DNA of 64,000 nucleotides from Bacillota bacterium. GTDB taxonomy: Bacteria > Bacillota > Clostridia > Christensenellales > Aristaeellaceae. Shown here one piece after another: positions 1-7,749 of the stretch (its first letter is position 1; every line of letters begins with the position of its first letter). The stretch lies in NCBI GenBank assembly GCA_023398575.1, contig JAEWSC010000086.1, forward strand, positions 19,699 to 83,698, written 5' to 3'. Position numbers and translations under genes: made by a program. A model generated the notes under the pieces. The model worked only from the letters and a program-made list of their open reading frames with translations, made no database searches and was not told the DNA's origin.

Positions 1-2
1 CG

Positions 3-194
3 ATAGTAACGCTATGGTGCTTTTTGGCATTGAGTGGGTATGCGCTACAGAGGACTTGGGCGTATGTTGCATTTCCTTTCATTGGGCTGGCTGTTACATA
101 CCACCTCATACAGATCAAGACAGCAAACGCTACAGAAGAAAAATCTAAAACGCAAGAAACGTTATATCATGAAAGAAGCAATGAGGAGGGGTAA
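3..194 (+). CDS. C-terminal end of a multi-pass membrane protein (5' truncated by window edge)
   Basis: An open frame enters from the left edge and stops at TAA 192-194. Its 63 visible residues hold two hydrophobic stretches, about residues 1-16 and 20-40, followed by a charged tail rich in Lys, Thr and Glu. This pattern is typical of the last two membrane helices and cytoplasmic tail of an integral membrane protein. The stop lies 3 nt before the GTG start of the next gene, and that gene's ribosome binding site lies inside this frame, which suggests translational coupling in one operon. No start is visible, so the family cannot be named. Confidence 0.6.
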   Translation: MVTLWCFLALSGYALQRTWAYVAFPFIGLAVTYHLIQIKTANATEEKSKTQETLYHERSNEEG

Positions 195-197
195 CGC

Positions 198-974
198 GTG
201 TCAAGAATGCCGGTGCTGTTTGTAGGGCACGGTTCGCCAATGAATGCGTTGGAGGATAACGTTTACACTGCCGTATGGAAAAGACTGCCCGAACAGATTC
301 AAAAACCGAAAGCGATTCTCTGTGTGTCGGCGCACTGGTATACGCAGGGCACACGTACGCAGGATGCGCTGCATCCCAGGACTATATATGATATGTACGG
401 TTTTCCACCGCATTTGTATCAGGTAAAATATCCGGCGGTCGGAGCTCCTGATCTGGCCCATCAACTGGCACAAATGCTTCCTCGTCAGGTAGATATCGAT
501 AACGAATGGGGCTTGGATCATGGAACGTGGTCGGTGCTGTGCCACATGTATCCCAAAGCTGATATTCCTGTATTTCAGCTTAGTATTGATCTATCAGCAC
601 CAGCCACTATTCACTATGCGTTGGGACATGCACTGGCACCCCTTCGGGAGGAAGGCGTGCTGGTGATGGGCAGCGGGAATGTGGTACATAACCTGGCCTT
701 GCTAAATTGGAATGAAAAAGGCGGATTTTCCTGGGCACTGGAGTTTGACGCATATATCCGTGACCACATGATGTATGGCAATCATGATGATGTGGTGCAT
801 TATGAAAAGGCTGGCGAATCAGCCCGGCAAGCATTTTATACTCCGGATCATTTCTATCCGCTACTGTATGTGCTGGGCGCATCTGAACCCAATGAAAAGG
901 CGCAGGTATTCAATGAAAGCTGCCTGATGGGGTCATTGTCCATGACAAGCTACCTGATTGGCGATACCATATAG
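198..974 (+). CDS. ygiD: LigB/YgiD-type extradiol ring-cleavage dioxygenase
   Basis: 258 residues, the usual size for the class III extradiol dioxygenase family that includes E. coli YgiD and plant DOPA 4,5-dioxygenase. The GHGSPMNA motif at residues 10-17 supplies the first metal histidine (H11). A second lies in SAHWY (H46), WGLDHGTW holds H108, and a further TPDHFYPL histidine lies near residue 221. The family uses Zn or Fe to open catechol-type rings, but the physiological substrate in bacteria is mostly unknown. GTG 198 follows a GAGGAGGGG ribosome binding site; an ATG at 207 is a weaker alternative. A terminator follows directly, so this is the last gene of its operon. Expected in the cytoplasm, since no signal peptide is seen. 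Confidence 0.85.
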   Translation: MSRMPVLFVGHGSPMNALEDNVYTAVWKRLPEQIQKPKAILCVSAHWYTQGTRTQDALHPRTIYDMYGFPPHLYQVKYPAVGAPDLAHQLAQMLPRQVDIDNEWGLDHGTWSVLCHMYPKADIPVFQLSIDLSAPATIHYALGHALAPLREEGVLVMGSGNVVHNLALLNWNEKGGFSWALEFDAYIRDHMMYGNHDDVVHYEKAGESARQAFYTPDHFYPLLYVLGASEPNEKAQVFNESCLMGSLSMTSYLIGDTI

Positions 975-987
975 AGCATATATATTT

Positions 988-1025
988 TGCAAGGTCCCGC
1001 CGATGAGATTCGGTGGGACCTTTTG
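988..1025 (+). terminator. Rho-independent terminator after the dioxygenase gene
   Basis: AAGGTCCC-GCCGA pairs with TCGG-TGGGACCTT across a 6-nt loop, with one internal mismatch, and runs into TTTT. It begins about 16 nt after the stop codon. Confidence 0.75.
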
Positions 1026-1097
1026 CCGTTAGAACCATGTCGATTGGGCTTTCATAGGCTGATATAGGATGCTTTGAAAAAGACTGGGAGTGAAAGC

Positions 1098-1886
1098 ATG
1101 ATACAGCCCTATCAGCTGATCGATATATTCAAAACGATGTATCTGGGAAAATGGAAATACCAATGGGGGGCCGCACGCGAAGGAGTTGTGGATTGCAGCG
1201 GTGCATTTACCTATGCCTTTCGAAAGTTAGGCGGCTATATGTATCACGGCAGCAATACCATGTGGCGGAAATATACCACGGAGAAGGGAAAATTAGGTGA
1301 TCTTACGCTTGTGCCGGGTATGGCGGTTTTCCGCTGGCGCAAAAGCGGCAAGGAGCCAGCAGCCTATAAGTCAGATGGGCTAGGAGATTTTTATCATGTC
1401 GGCCTGTATATTGGAGGTGGCGAGGTCATCGAGGCCAAGTCTGTTCAGTCAGGCGTGGTGAAAAGCAGTGTATCCGGTTGGCCGTTTGCCGCCAAGTTAA
1501 CGGGCGTGGATTATACCGGCCAGCAGCCGGAGACGCCGCCTTCCCAGCCGCTGCCGGTTTTGAAAAAAGGCAGTAATGGCTATTGGGTGACAGAAGCTCA
1601 GCTTCGTTTAATTGCGCAGGGATTCCCGCTTCCTCTATATGGTGCAGACGGCATATTTGGCACAGAAACACAAAATGCTGTAATATCATTCCAAAAGGCC
1701 AAAGGGCTCACGCCGGATGGCGTTATTGGTGACGCGACCTGGGATGCACTCAATGGCGATATCCCAGTGGATGAAAGCCGATATTCGGTTTTAATCCCGA
1801 ATCTAACGATGGACGCTGCCAAAGAACTTATAAGGATGTATCCTGAAGCTTCAATCCAGCATCCGGCTGAAGCACAAAATGGGTAA
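1098..1886 (+). CDS. NlpC/P60-type cell-wall peptidase with C-terminal peptidoglycan-binding domain
   Basis: 262 residues. The N-terminal half looks like an NlpC/P60 or CHAP-like cysteine peptidase: VVDCSGAF holds the probable nucleophile C33 and FYHVGLYIGGG the histidine H100. A Pro/Gln linker (about 134-146) leads to a PG_binding_1 domain (about 157-218) with the typical YGADGIFGTETQNAV and PDGVIGDATW motifs. Such enzymes cut peptide stems in peptidoglycan. No signal peptide or membrane segment is visible, so it resembles phage-type endolysins more than exported housekeeping hydrolases. I place the start at ATG 1098, preceded by GGGAGTG; an upstream in-frame TTG at 1074 has no good ribosome site. 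It stands alone between a terminator and a convergent gene. No other phage genes are near. Confidence 0.8.
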   Translation: MIQPYQLIDIFKTMYLGKWKYQWGAAREGVVDCSGAFTYAFRKLGGYMYHGSNTMWRKYTTEKGKLGDLTLVPGMAVFRWRKSGKEPAAYKSDGLGDFYHVGLYIGGGEVIEAKSVQSGVVKSSVSGWPFAAKLTGVDYTGQQPETPPSQPLPVLKKGSNGYWVTEAQLRLIAQGFPLPLYGADGIFGTETQNAVISFQKAKGLTPDGVIGDATWDALNGDIPVDESRYSVLIPNLTMDAAKELIRMYPEASIQHPAEAQNG

Positions 1887-1902
1887 ATGAGATTGAATTA
1901 TA

Positions 1903-1935
1903 GCGGCCGGCTGCGAAGCACATGCAGCCGGCCGC
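1903..1935. terminator. Strong GC hairpin between convergent genes
   Basis: A perfect 12-bp stem, GCGGCCGGCTGC with GCAGCCGGCCGC, encloses a 9-nt loop, 16 nt after the lysin-like gene. It has no good T-tract on either strand, so it is a hairpin-only terminator or an mRNA-end stabiliser. Its place between convergent genes fits termination. Confidence 0.5.
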
Positions 1936-1979
1936 TGGCTTATGTTAAACCCCTTAGAGCATGGGCTTTTGCTATGATA

Positions 1980-2810
1980 TTAGCTTGTCTGGCGTTTACG
2001 CTTGGGCATAACAATACGAAGCTCAATGGATTCGCCGTATTCCATCACGCTGTATTCCGCTGGAATGCCAGTCTCCTGCATTTGCGTTACAATGCCCTTG
2101 ATGGCATTCATATACAGCCTATGGTCCCGTACCAAGGAGATCAAGCGCCGGTGGGGAGGCGGCGGAACGGGCAGGCGGGCCAATGCGCGTTCTACCAGGG
2201 CTTCCGTTTCTCTGACTGTCAAATTCGTGCTGGCAGCCTGACGGGCAATGCGGATTCGGCCCGGTCCGTCCGGTAAGCGCAAAAGAGCCCTGGCGTGACG
2301 CTCAGACAGATTTTCCTCAAAAATCATTGCCCGAAGCTCCGGATCAAGGCGTAGAAGACGCAGCTTGTTGGCAATGGTGCAGGCGGATTTGCCAAGACGT
2401 CTGGATAATTCATCTTGTGTCATTTGATAATTGTCGATCAGGGAAGCAAATGCCTCAGCCTCCTCGAAAAAATGCAGATCTTCACGCTGCAGGTTTTCTA
2501 CCAGCGCCATCATGGCGCTTTCCCGTCCAGTGGCCGGCAGAACTATGGCGTCAATATGGGTTTGCCCTAGCATCTGGCAAGCGCGGAAACGACGCTCACC
2601 CATGATGATCTCATATTGACCGTTGCCGTTTTCCCGAACGGTAATGGGCTGCAAAAGTCCAAACTGGCGGATGGAGTTGGCCAGCTCATTTAGCGCTGCT
2701 TCGGAAAATTCCCGACGAGGCTGATCTGGATTGGGAATGATACTCAACAAGGGCAGCCAGCATACCTGGCGGCAGGCAGCATGAACGGAGGCCGAATGAT
2801 ATGTCTGCAT
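1980..2810 (-). CDS. noc: Nucleoid occlusion protein Noc (ParB-like CTPase)
   Basis: 276 residues. ParB/Noc N-terminal domain with the CTP-binding GERRFRA motif at 71-77 and ENLQRED near 105-111, then a helix-turn-helix around 125-160 and a C-terminal dimerisation region. GKSACTIANKLRLLRL and LSERHARALLRL match Noc rather than chromosomal ParB (Spo0J). Noc loads onto its own DNA sites and keeps the division ring off the nucleoid. The Noc identity is also supported by position directly downstream of rsmG, as in Bacillus. No ParA/Soj gene follows; the next gene is convergent and unrelated. The segment before the core is short and the amphipathic membrane-targeting helix of Bacillus Noc is not obvious. 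ATG 2810 follows GGGAGG. Confidence 0.82.
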   Translation of the reverse strand: MQTYHSASVHAACRQVCWLPLLSIIPNPDQPRREFSEAALNELANSIRQFGLLQPITVRENGNGQYEIIMGERRFRACQMLGQTHIDAIVLPATGRESAMMALVENLQREDLHFFEEAEAFASLIDNYQMTQDELSRRLGKSACTIANKLRLLRLDPELRAMIFEENLSERHARALLRLPDGPGRIRIARQAASTNLTVRETEALVERALARLPVPPPPHRRLISLVRDHRLYMNAIKGIVTQMQETGIPAEYSVMEYGESIELRIVMPKRKRQTS

Positions 2811-2949
2811 GATATCCGCTCCCTCCCGAAGGATTGGAGAACCTCTTTGGAAATGCCCGCATATAGTCGAGCGCAGCGGGCAGGGCGGTCGTCCTCCCCC
2901 TGACTACCGGCCCTGCCGCCACGCTCGATAAACATTATTCTTTTTTTTA

Positions 2950-3003
2950 GAAAAAATTCCTGCCCGATATACGAATATTCGTTCGTCATAAATCGTGGGC
3001 AGG
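2950..3003 (-). terminator. Terminator or attenuator between rsmG and noc
   Basis: On the minus strand CCTGCCC-AC-GAT pairs with ATC-GGGCAGG and is followed by AATTTTTT. The loop contains a perfect 12-bp palindrome, ACGAATATTCGT (2971-2982). The structure would separate rsmG transcription from noc, or attenuate read-through. Confidence 0.6.
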
Positions 3004-3056
3004 AGGTGTCGTATTGTGTTGTGATGAAGAATACTATGTCGAAACGCTATGATCTG

Positions 3057-3788
3057 TCAATCAATTCCCAAGGGTGTGCGTCCTGGTGTGCCGGCTTTGC
3101 GCGGATACTGTCGAAGGGTTTTTGTTGTTTTTTTGCACGGAAGAAGCAAATGATTCCAATCCCTGCCGGGAATGGGGGTGGCAATGGCATCCTCCAATGC
3201 GCCGCCCAACATTAGGGCGGCTTTTTGACCGGCATCCAATTCTGCAAGCACTGCCGGTCCCTTCCAGCACAAGGCGCGGCCGCCTTCACGTACAAAGGGC
3301 AGCAACAGCTCCAACAATGTGGGCAGAGATGCTACGGCTCGGGCAAAAGCCAAATCATAGCTCTCCCGGTGGTGGGCTATATGGGCCGTATCCTCTGACC
3401 GGCCATGCAGGGCCGTTGCGTTGCTCAGGCCAAGGCGATGGATGACCTCCTGTAAAAAAGCAACCCGCTTTTGCTGTGCATCCAGCAATGTCACCTTTAC
3501 ATCCGGTCTGGTGATAGCGATAGGTAAACCGGGAAAGCCGGCGCCGCTGCCGACATCAATGATTGCCGATCCGTTTGGAATCAAGTCGTTGAACAAGAGC
3601 GGGGAAAGTGAATCAATATAATGTTTATCAATCAACTCATCTTGTTGCAGAACTGCGGTTAAGTCCATCCGCTGGTTCCACTCCATCAGCAAAAGGTGAA
3701 AGGCGGCTAGTTTTTCCGCCGCTGCATAATTAAGAGGAATGCCTGCCGTCTGGCAGCGGGAATAAATGATATCTGTCAACGAAGCCAT
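3057..3788 (-). CDS. rsmG: 16S rRNA (guanine527-N7)-methyltransferase RsmG
   Basis: 243 residues, full length for RsmG (GidB), which methylates G527 of 16S rRNA with S-adenosylmethionine. The SAM-binding motif IIDVGSGAGFPGLPIAI lies near residues 76-92 and is a signature of this family; LLDAQQKRVAFL and FARAVASL follow as expected. ATG 3788 has AAGGAG 6 nt upstream. Third in a leftward set radC - DUF218 - rsmG with short gaps, followed by a hairpin and noc. rsmG-noc adjacency is a common origin-proximal order in Firmicutes. Confidence 0.93.
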   Translation of the reverse strand: MASLTDIIYSRCQTAGIPLNYAAAEKLAAFHLLLMEWNQRMDLTAVLQQDELIDKHYIDSLSPLLFNDLIPNGSAIIDVGSGAGFPGLPIAITRPDVKVTLLDAQQKRVAFLQEVIHRLGLSNATALHGRSEDTAHIAHHRESYDLAFARAVASLPTLLELLLPFVREGGRALCWKGPAVLAELDAGQKAALMLGGALEDAIATPIPGRDWNHLLLPCKKTTKTLRQYPRKAGTPGRTPLGID

Positions 3789-3807
3789 CTGCTGCTCCTT
3801 GTGTGCA

Positions 3808-4437
3808 TTAGTCCAAAGGCAAATGCAGGTATTTTTGACCCCAGTATTTCACCCAAGCCAACGCTTCCCGGAAATGGTTCTTTGCCCAGTATTCCTGTTT
3901 GCAAGGGCTTCCTGTGCCAACAGCCGCAAACCCTTGATCTCTGGCGATAGCCAAAGCCCTGGGAAGGTGATAGTCGCTGGTAACGACCCTGACAAGCTTT
4001 ATATCCCTGCCTTGTAAAAGCCCGGCAGCATGGAGGAGGTTTTCCCTGGTACTGGTGGAAGTGTTGTCGGTCAGTATCATCTCTTGCGGAACGCCACGCT
4101 CAAGCAGCCAATCCCGCATGACTTCTCCTTCAGGGAGGGGTTCGTTGCCGCCTTGACCCCCGCTTACGACGATAACAGATGGGTTTTCATTGTATGCTTT
4201 CAGCGCTGCTTCCAGCCGCCAGGCCAACTGTACGGAGGGTTCGCCGCTGGGCTGCACCTGTGCGCCCAATATGATGATGGCATCAGCCTTTTCCGCAGCC
4301 ACAGGCACATTCACCTCCAGGTAACATATATATCCGATTAATGCGCCATAGCATAATACGCCAAGGGATAAAAACAGTACGGCAAGCCGAAAAATCTTAC
4401 TGACAAGGGTACGTGATTTTCTTTGAATTTTTTTCAT
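3808..4437 (-). CDS. DUF218 (YdcF/SanA/ElyC-like) membrane-anchored protein
   Basis: 209 residues. A positively charged N-terminus and one membrane helix (about 15-38) are followed by a DUF218 domain: ADAIIILGAQV, VVSGGQGGNE, TRENLLHA and VVTSDYHLPRA are the family motifs in order. Members such as SanA and ElyC affect envelope integrity and lipid-carrier handling in E. coli; their chemistry is not settled. The domain probably faces outside. ATG 4437 is favoured because AAAGGAA sits 7 nt upstream; an ATG two codons earlier would be too close. Lies between radC and rsmG in one leftward operon. Confidence 0.8.
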   Translation of the reverse strand: MKKIQRKSRTLVSKIFRLAVLFLSLGVLCYGALIGYICYLEVNVPVAAEKADAIIILGAQVQPSGEPSVQLAWRLEAALKAYNENPSVIVVSGGQGGNEPLPEGEVMRDWLLERGVPQEMILTDNTSTSTRENLLHAAGLLQGRDIKLVRVVTSDYHLPRALAIARDQGFAAVGTGSPCKQEYWAKNHFREALAWVKYWGQKYLHLPLD

Positions 4438-4465
4438 GCACATTTCCTTTTATATATGAAGATAA

Positions 4466-5203
4466 TCATTTTAAACAGGCATATGGCTTGTACACGCTGT
4501 CTTCTGCCAGCTGCGTATCTGCCTGCATGCCATGGGTGATATAGCCCATCTGTACCAAGCTGCCGGCTTGACTCCCGGCTACAATGATGTGATCCAATAC
4601 CAATACATCGATACCCGACAACACTTGCGACAAACGGGAGGTAACCTGCAAATCTGCGTCAGACGGTTGAAGCGATCCACCAGGATGATTGTGGCTGAGG
4701 ATGACGCTGTGTGCCTTGTACTTGATCGCCGCCTCTACTGCCAGGCGTGGATAAGCCGGCACTTCGGAGATGCTTCCTTTGCCGATAAGTACTGCACTTA
4801 GAAGCTGCATATGGGCATCCAACGCCAATATGTAAAAGTGCTCAAGGTGCAAGCCGGATAGCAGATTGATACAGTAAGCCTGAGCATCCTTCCTGTTTTT
4901 CAAAACTGGTTTTTGACCCATACGACTAAATTCGATCTGCCGATAAAGGGGCATGATCAAATGTACAAACGCGGCGGCATAGGGGCCGATACCTTCCACT
5001 TGCATAAGCTGCTCCGGCGTGGCATCAAAAACGCCGTGGAGGGAACCGAAATGATTGATTAGCCCATGGGCTAAGGGATTCACATCCCTTTGAGGAATGG
5101 CATAGTAAAGCAAAAGCTCAAGTATCTCATGAGGCGCAAAACCATCCAATCCATCCTGCAAAAAGCGGTCACGCAAGCGCTGTCTGTGGCCCTCATGCAC
5201 CAT
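4466..5203 (-). CDS. radC: RadC/YsxA family JAMM-motif protein
   Basis: 245 residues. Helix-hairpin-helix-like region about 50-85 (EGIGPYAAAF), then a JAB/MPN domain whose metal motif is complete: SHNHPGG (H171, H173) and SDAD (D184). Despite the name, RadC proteins have no established DNA-repair role; they are predicted zinc-dependent nucleases or isopeptidases. First gene of the leftward set with DUF218 and rsmG, driven by a good promoter at 5237-5265. ATG 5203 follows GGGGAGG. Confidence 0.9.
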   Translation of the reverse strand: MVHEGHRQRLRDRFLQDGLDGFAPHEILELLLYYAIPQRDVNPLAHGLINHFGSLHGVFDATPEQLMQVEGIGPYAAAFVHLIMPLYRQIEFSRMGQKPVLKNRKDAQAYCINLLSGLHLEHFYILALDAHMQLLSAVLIGKGSISEVPAYPRLAVEAAIKYKAHSVILSHNHPGGSLQPSDADLQVTSRLSQVLSGIDVLVLDHIIVAGSQAGSLVQMGYITHGMQADTQLAEDSVYKPYACLK

Positions 5204-5236
5204 GGATACCTCCCCATCATAAAACGATATAAAGTG

Positions 5237-5265
5237 ATTGTATCATCCTTTTTATGGCTTGTCAT
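5237..5265 (-). promoter_or_regulatory. Sigma-A type promoter for the radC operon
   Basis: On the minus strand ATGACA (-35) and TACAAT (-10) are separated by 17 nt, each one base from consensus. The predicted start of transcription is about 25-30 nt upstream of the radC ATG. Confidence 0.65.
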
Positions 5266-5415
5266 GCTTTTTGCGAAAATCCGCCAGCAGTCTTCATATC
5301 CTCAACCGGGGAGGAGCGTTGGTGGAATACAGACCAGCTGAAGAAAATATGGTCTTTATACGTTATATGGGAGGGATGCATCAATAGAAAAAGTTTGGTT
5401 TTTCATGGGAAGGGA

Positions 5416-5444
5416 TTCATATAACCGCCTGACTGTAGTATAAT
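5416..5444 (+). promoter_or_regulatory. Probable promoter of the cdaA operon
   Basis: Perfect -10 TATAAT (5439-5444) with a weak -35 TTCATA 17 nt upstream. It lies 46 nt before the cdaA start, in a 287-nt divergent gap shared with the radC promoter. Confidence 0.5.
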
Positions 5445-5490
5445 AACAGTTATCAGAGGGATATCTGCACGAAAGTGGGGGAGCACAGTT

Positions 5491-6357
5491 TTGGCAGCGT
5501 TGTGGGAACAAGCGAAAAACGTACTGTGGAATGTGTTCAACCGCCCCAGTATCACAGATGTCCTGGATATATTGATTGTTGCATTCCTTTTATATGAGCT
5601 ATTGATGCTGACTCGCCAAACTCGGGCCAGCGCAGTTTTAAAAGGCCTGGGCATGCTGATCTTGGCAAGCTGGATATCTGACTTGCTGGGGCTCACAGCG
5701 CTGAATTGGGTTCTGTTAAATATTGTTAATAACGGTGCTGTGGTGCTGGTAATCCTTTTTCAGCCGGAATTGCGCAAGGCACTAGAGCAGATTGGACGCG
5801 GAGCCATTTTGGATAGCGCGTATTCTGATGATGAAGCAGATAGCAGACGGATTATCTCAGAAATCAGCCAATGCCTGATCGATCTTTCCCGCCGCAGAGT
5901 GGGGGCCTTGGTTGTGATCGAGCAAAAGACCGGCATCAAGGATATTATTGAAACGGGGACCCCTATCGATTCTATGATATCCTGCCCGCTGCTGGAAAAT
6001 ATATTCGAGCCCAATACCCCCTTGCATGACGGTGCTGTAGTGATCCGCGGCAGCCGGATTATGGCAGCCGCGTGTATACTGACACTCAGCGAGGGCAAGG
6101 GCATCAGCCGGGAACTGGGCACGCGCCACCGGGCGGCTATTGGTGTCAGCGAAACTACCGACGCTATAGCATTGATCGTGTCTGAAGAAACGGGAATTAT
6201 CTCCATGGCCAGGGGTGGCAAGCTGACCAGGCACCTGGATGCCGCTGATCTGCAGCAGGTATTGAGCACTGTCTATAGACAGACTCATCCCCGGCTTTGG
6301 AATACCATTAAGCAAAAAACAAAGCGTACTCTGGAGCGGAAGGAGGGCGCCAAGTGA
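5491..6357 (+). CDS. cdaA: Diadenylate cyclase CdaA
   Basis: 288 residues. Three N-terminal membrane helices (about 18-95) are followed by a DAC domain. The catalytic motifs are intact: PLHDGAVV (D180) and GTRHRAAIG (about 210-218). CdaA makes c-di-AMP from two ATP at the membrane, which controls potassium and osmolyte transport and cell-wall homeostasis. The start is TTG 5491, with GTGGGGGA about 8 nt upstream. Its stop overlaps the GTG start of cdaR by 4 nt (GTGA), the usual coupling of these two genes. glmM, which follows in many Firmicutes, is absent; unknown genes take its place. Confidence 0.94.
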   Translation: MAALWEQAKNVLWNVFNRPSITDVLDILIVAFLLYELLMLTRQTRASAVLKGLGMLILASWISDLLGLTALNWVLLNIVNNGAVVLVILFQPELRKALEQIGRGAILDSAYSDDEADSRRIISEISQCLIDLSRRRVGALVVIEQKTGIKDIIETGTPIDSMISCPLLENIFEPNTPLHDGAVVIRGSRIMAAACILTLSEGKGISRELGTRHRAAIGVSETTDAIALIVSEETGIISMARGGKLTRHLDAADLQQVLSTVYRQTHPRLWNTIKQKTKRTLERKEGAK

Positions 6358-7703
6358 GCAATGAACTGGAACGCAGGCAAGAAGGTGTCTCACGGCGTAC
6401 AGATAAAGCCGGAAAGGCGATTTTTCTATATTTTTGGCACATCCTTCGGCATAATCTGGGCTGGAAGTTGTTGGCTTTTTTTCTTGCTGTAGCTTTATGG
6501 ACGGGCCTGATTACGCAAGATCCTTCATTGACCAGGGAGAAAACATTCAGTGACGTAGCAGTTACGATATCCGGTCTGGATACCCTAAAGAGAATGGGCC
6601 TGGTCCCTGTAACAGATCTGAACAGTTTACATCCGACTGTCCGCCTTAAGGTCGATGTGCCGCAAAAGGAATACAGCAATGTCACTGCTGCCAATTACAA
6701 TGTTCGCTTGGACCTGACGAAGATAACGACTGCCGGTACGCAAGAAGTGAAGATTACTGCGACATCTTCCAGCGCATATGGTTCTGTGGTGGAAATTGTG
6801 CCTGACACCTTGCAGCTTGAGGTGGAGGATTACAGCGTTAAATACCGTATTCCCGTAACCATTGTGCGTGATGGCGACCCGCCTGGCGGCTATTACAGCG
6901 GAGATTTAGTGGTGGATCCGCCTATGGTAACCATCAGCGGACCAGCGTCATTGGTAAAAAAAGTTAGCCGGGCGGTGGCGTCCTATGATCAAAGTATTTT
7001 GCCGGCGCGGGCAGGGCTTGTTGCATTTAGCGTGCCCATTACGCTGGTAGACGCATCTACCAATGAGATTAGTCAGGATCAGATTGAGATAACCAACGAA
7101 TCGGTGCTGATCAGAAACGTAAATGTTGCGCAAACGCTGTATGAAACAAAGACCTTTGATCTTTTGCAGAAAAACCTTACCACAGGTACGCCCAGCGATG
7201 GATATAAGGTGAAGAGTATTACAGTCAGCCCGGCACAAGTCGTTGTGGCAGGCAGGCCGGAAACGCTGAGCCAAATGGATTACGTATATTTGGAAACACC
7301 TGTAAATATTAACGGAGTGTCGGAAAGCTTTACAACCAGCGTGCGGCTTGTACAGCCGGTTGAGCTTGCAAACATGTCCAGCAGCATGGTTACGGTAACA
7401 GTGGAGATAGAGCCTGTGCCATCAAACCGTTTCTTTGATAATCTGCGTATTGAAACTGTAGGTTTGATGCCAGGGCATTCGCTGTCGCTGGACAAGACAA
7501 GAGCCAGCGTAACCATTAACGGGCCAAAGCTTTGGCTGGACAAGCTCAAAGCTTCCGGAATCACGCTAACGGCCGATTTGACTGGGCTTACAGAAGGTGT
7601 TCATAACGTGCCGCTGCTGTGCAGCATACCCGATAGTGAGCAAATTAACTATACTTACGCCACAGACCCTGCCATTGTACAGGCAACGCTGACCATTAAA
7701 TAG
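6354..7703 (+). CDS. cdaR: CdaA regulatory protein CdaR (YbbR-domain protein)
   Basis: 449 residues. A single membrane helix (about 33-55, GWKLLAFFLAVALWTGLI) anchors an extracytoplasmic region of about four YbbR repeats, recognisable by recurring V-x-I/V-x-G-P and P-x-x-V-x-V-x-G segments. CdaR binds CdaA at the membrane and modulates c-di-AMP synthesis in Bacillus and Listeria. GTG 6354 overlaps the cdaA stop. The next gene starts 46 nt downstream and is probably in the same transcript. Confidence 0.9.
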   Translation: MSNELERRQEGVSRRTDKAGKAIFLYFWHILRHNLGWKLLAFFLAVALWTGLITQDPSLTREKTFSDVAVTISGLDTLKRMGLVPVTDLNSLHPTVRLKVDVPQKEYSNVTAANYNVRLDLTKITTAGTQEVKITATSSSAYGSVVEIVPDTLQLEVEDYSVKYRIPVTIVRDGDPPGGYYSGDLVVDPPMVTISGPASLVKKVSRAVASYDQSILPARAGLVAFSVPITLVDASTNEISQDQIEITNESVLIRNVNVAQTLYETKTFDLLQKNLTTGTPSDGYKVKSITVSPAQVVVAGRPETLSQMDYVYLETPVNINGVSESFTTSVRLVQPVELANMSSSMVTVTVEIEPVPSNRFFDNLRIETVGLMPGHSLSLDKTRASVTINGPKLWLDKLKASGITLTADLTGLTEGVHNVPLLCSIPDSEQINYTYATDPAIVQATLTIK

Positions 7704-7749
7704 GTAGCGGGTTAGTGGGCCGCCACTTCGGCAGGGGATGGAGGAAAAT

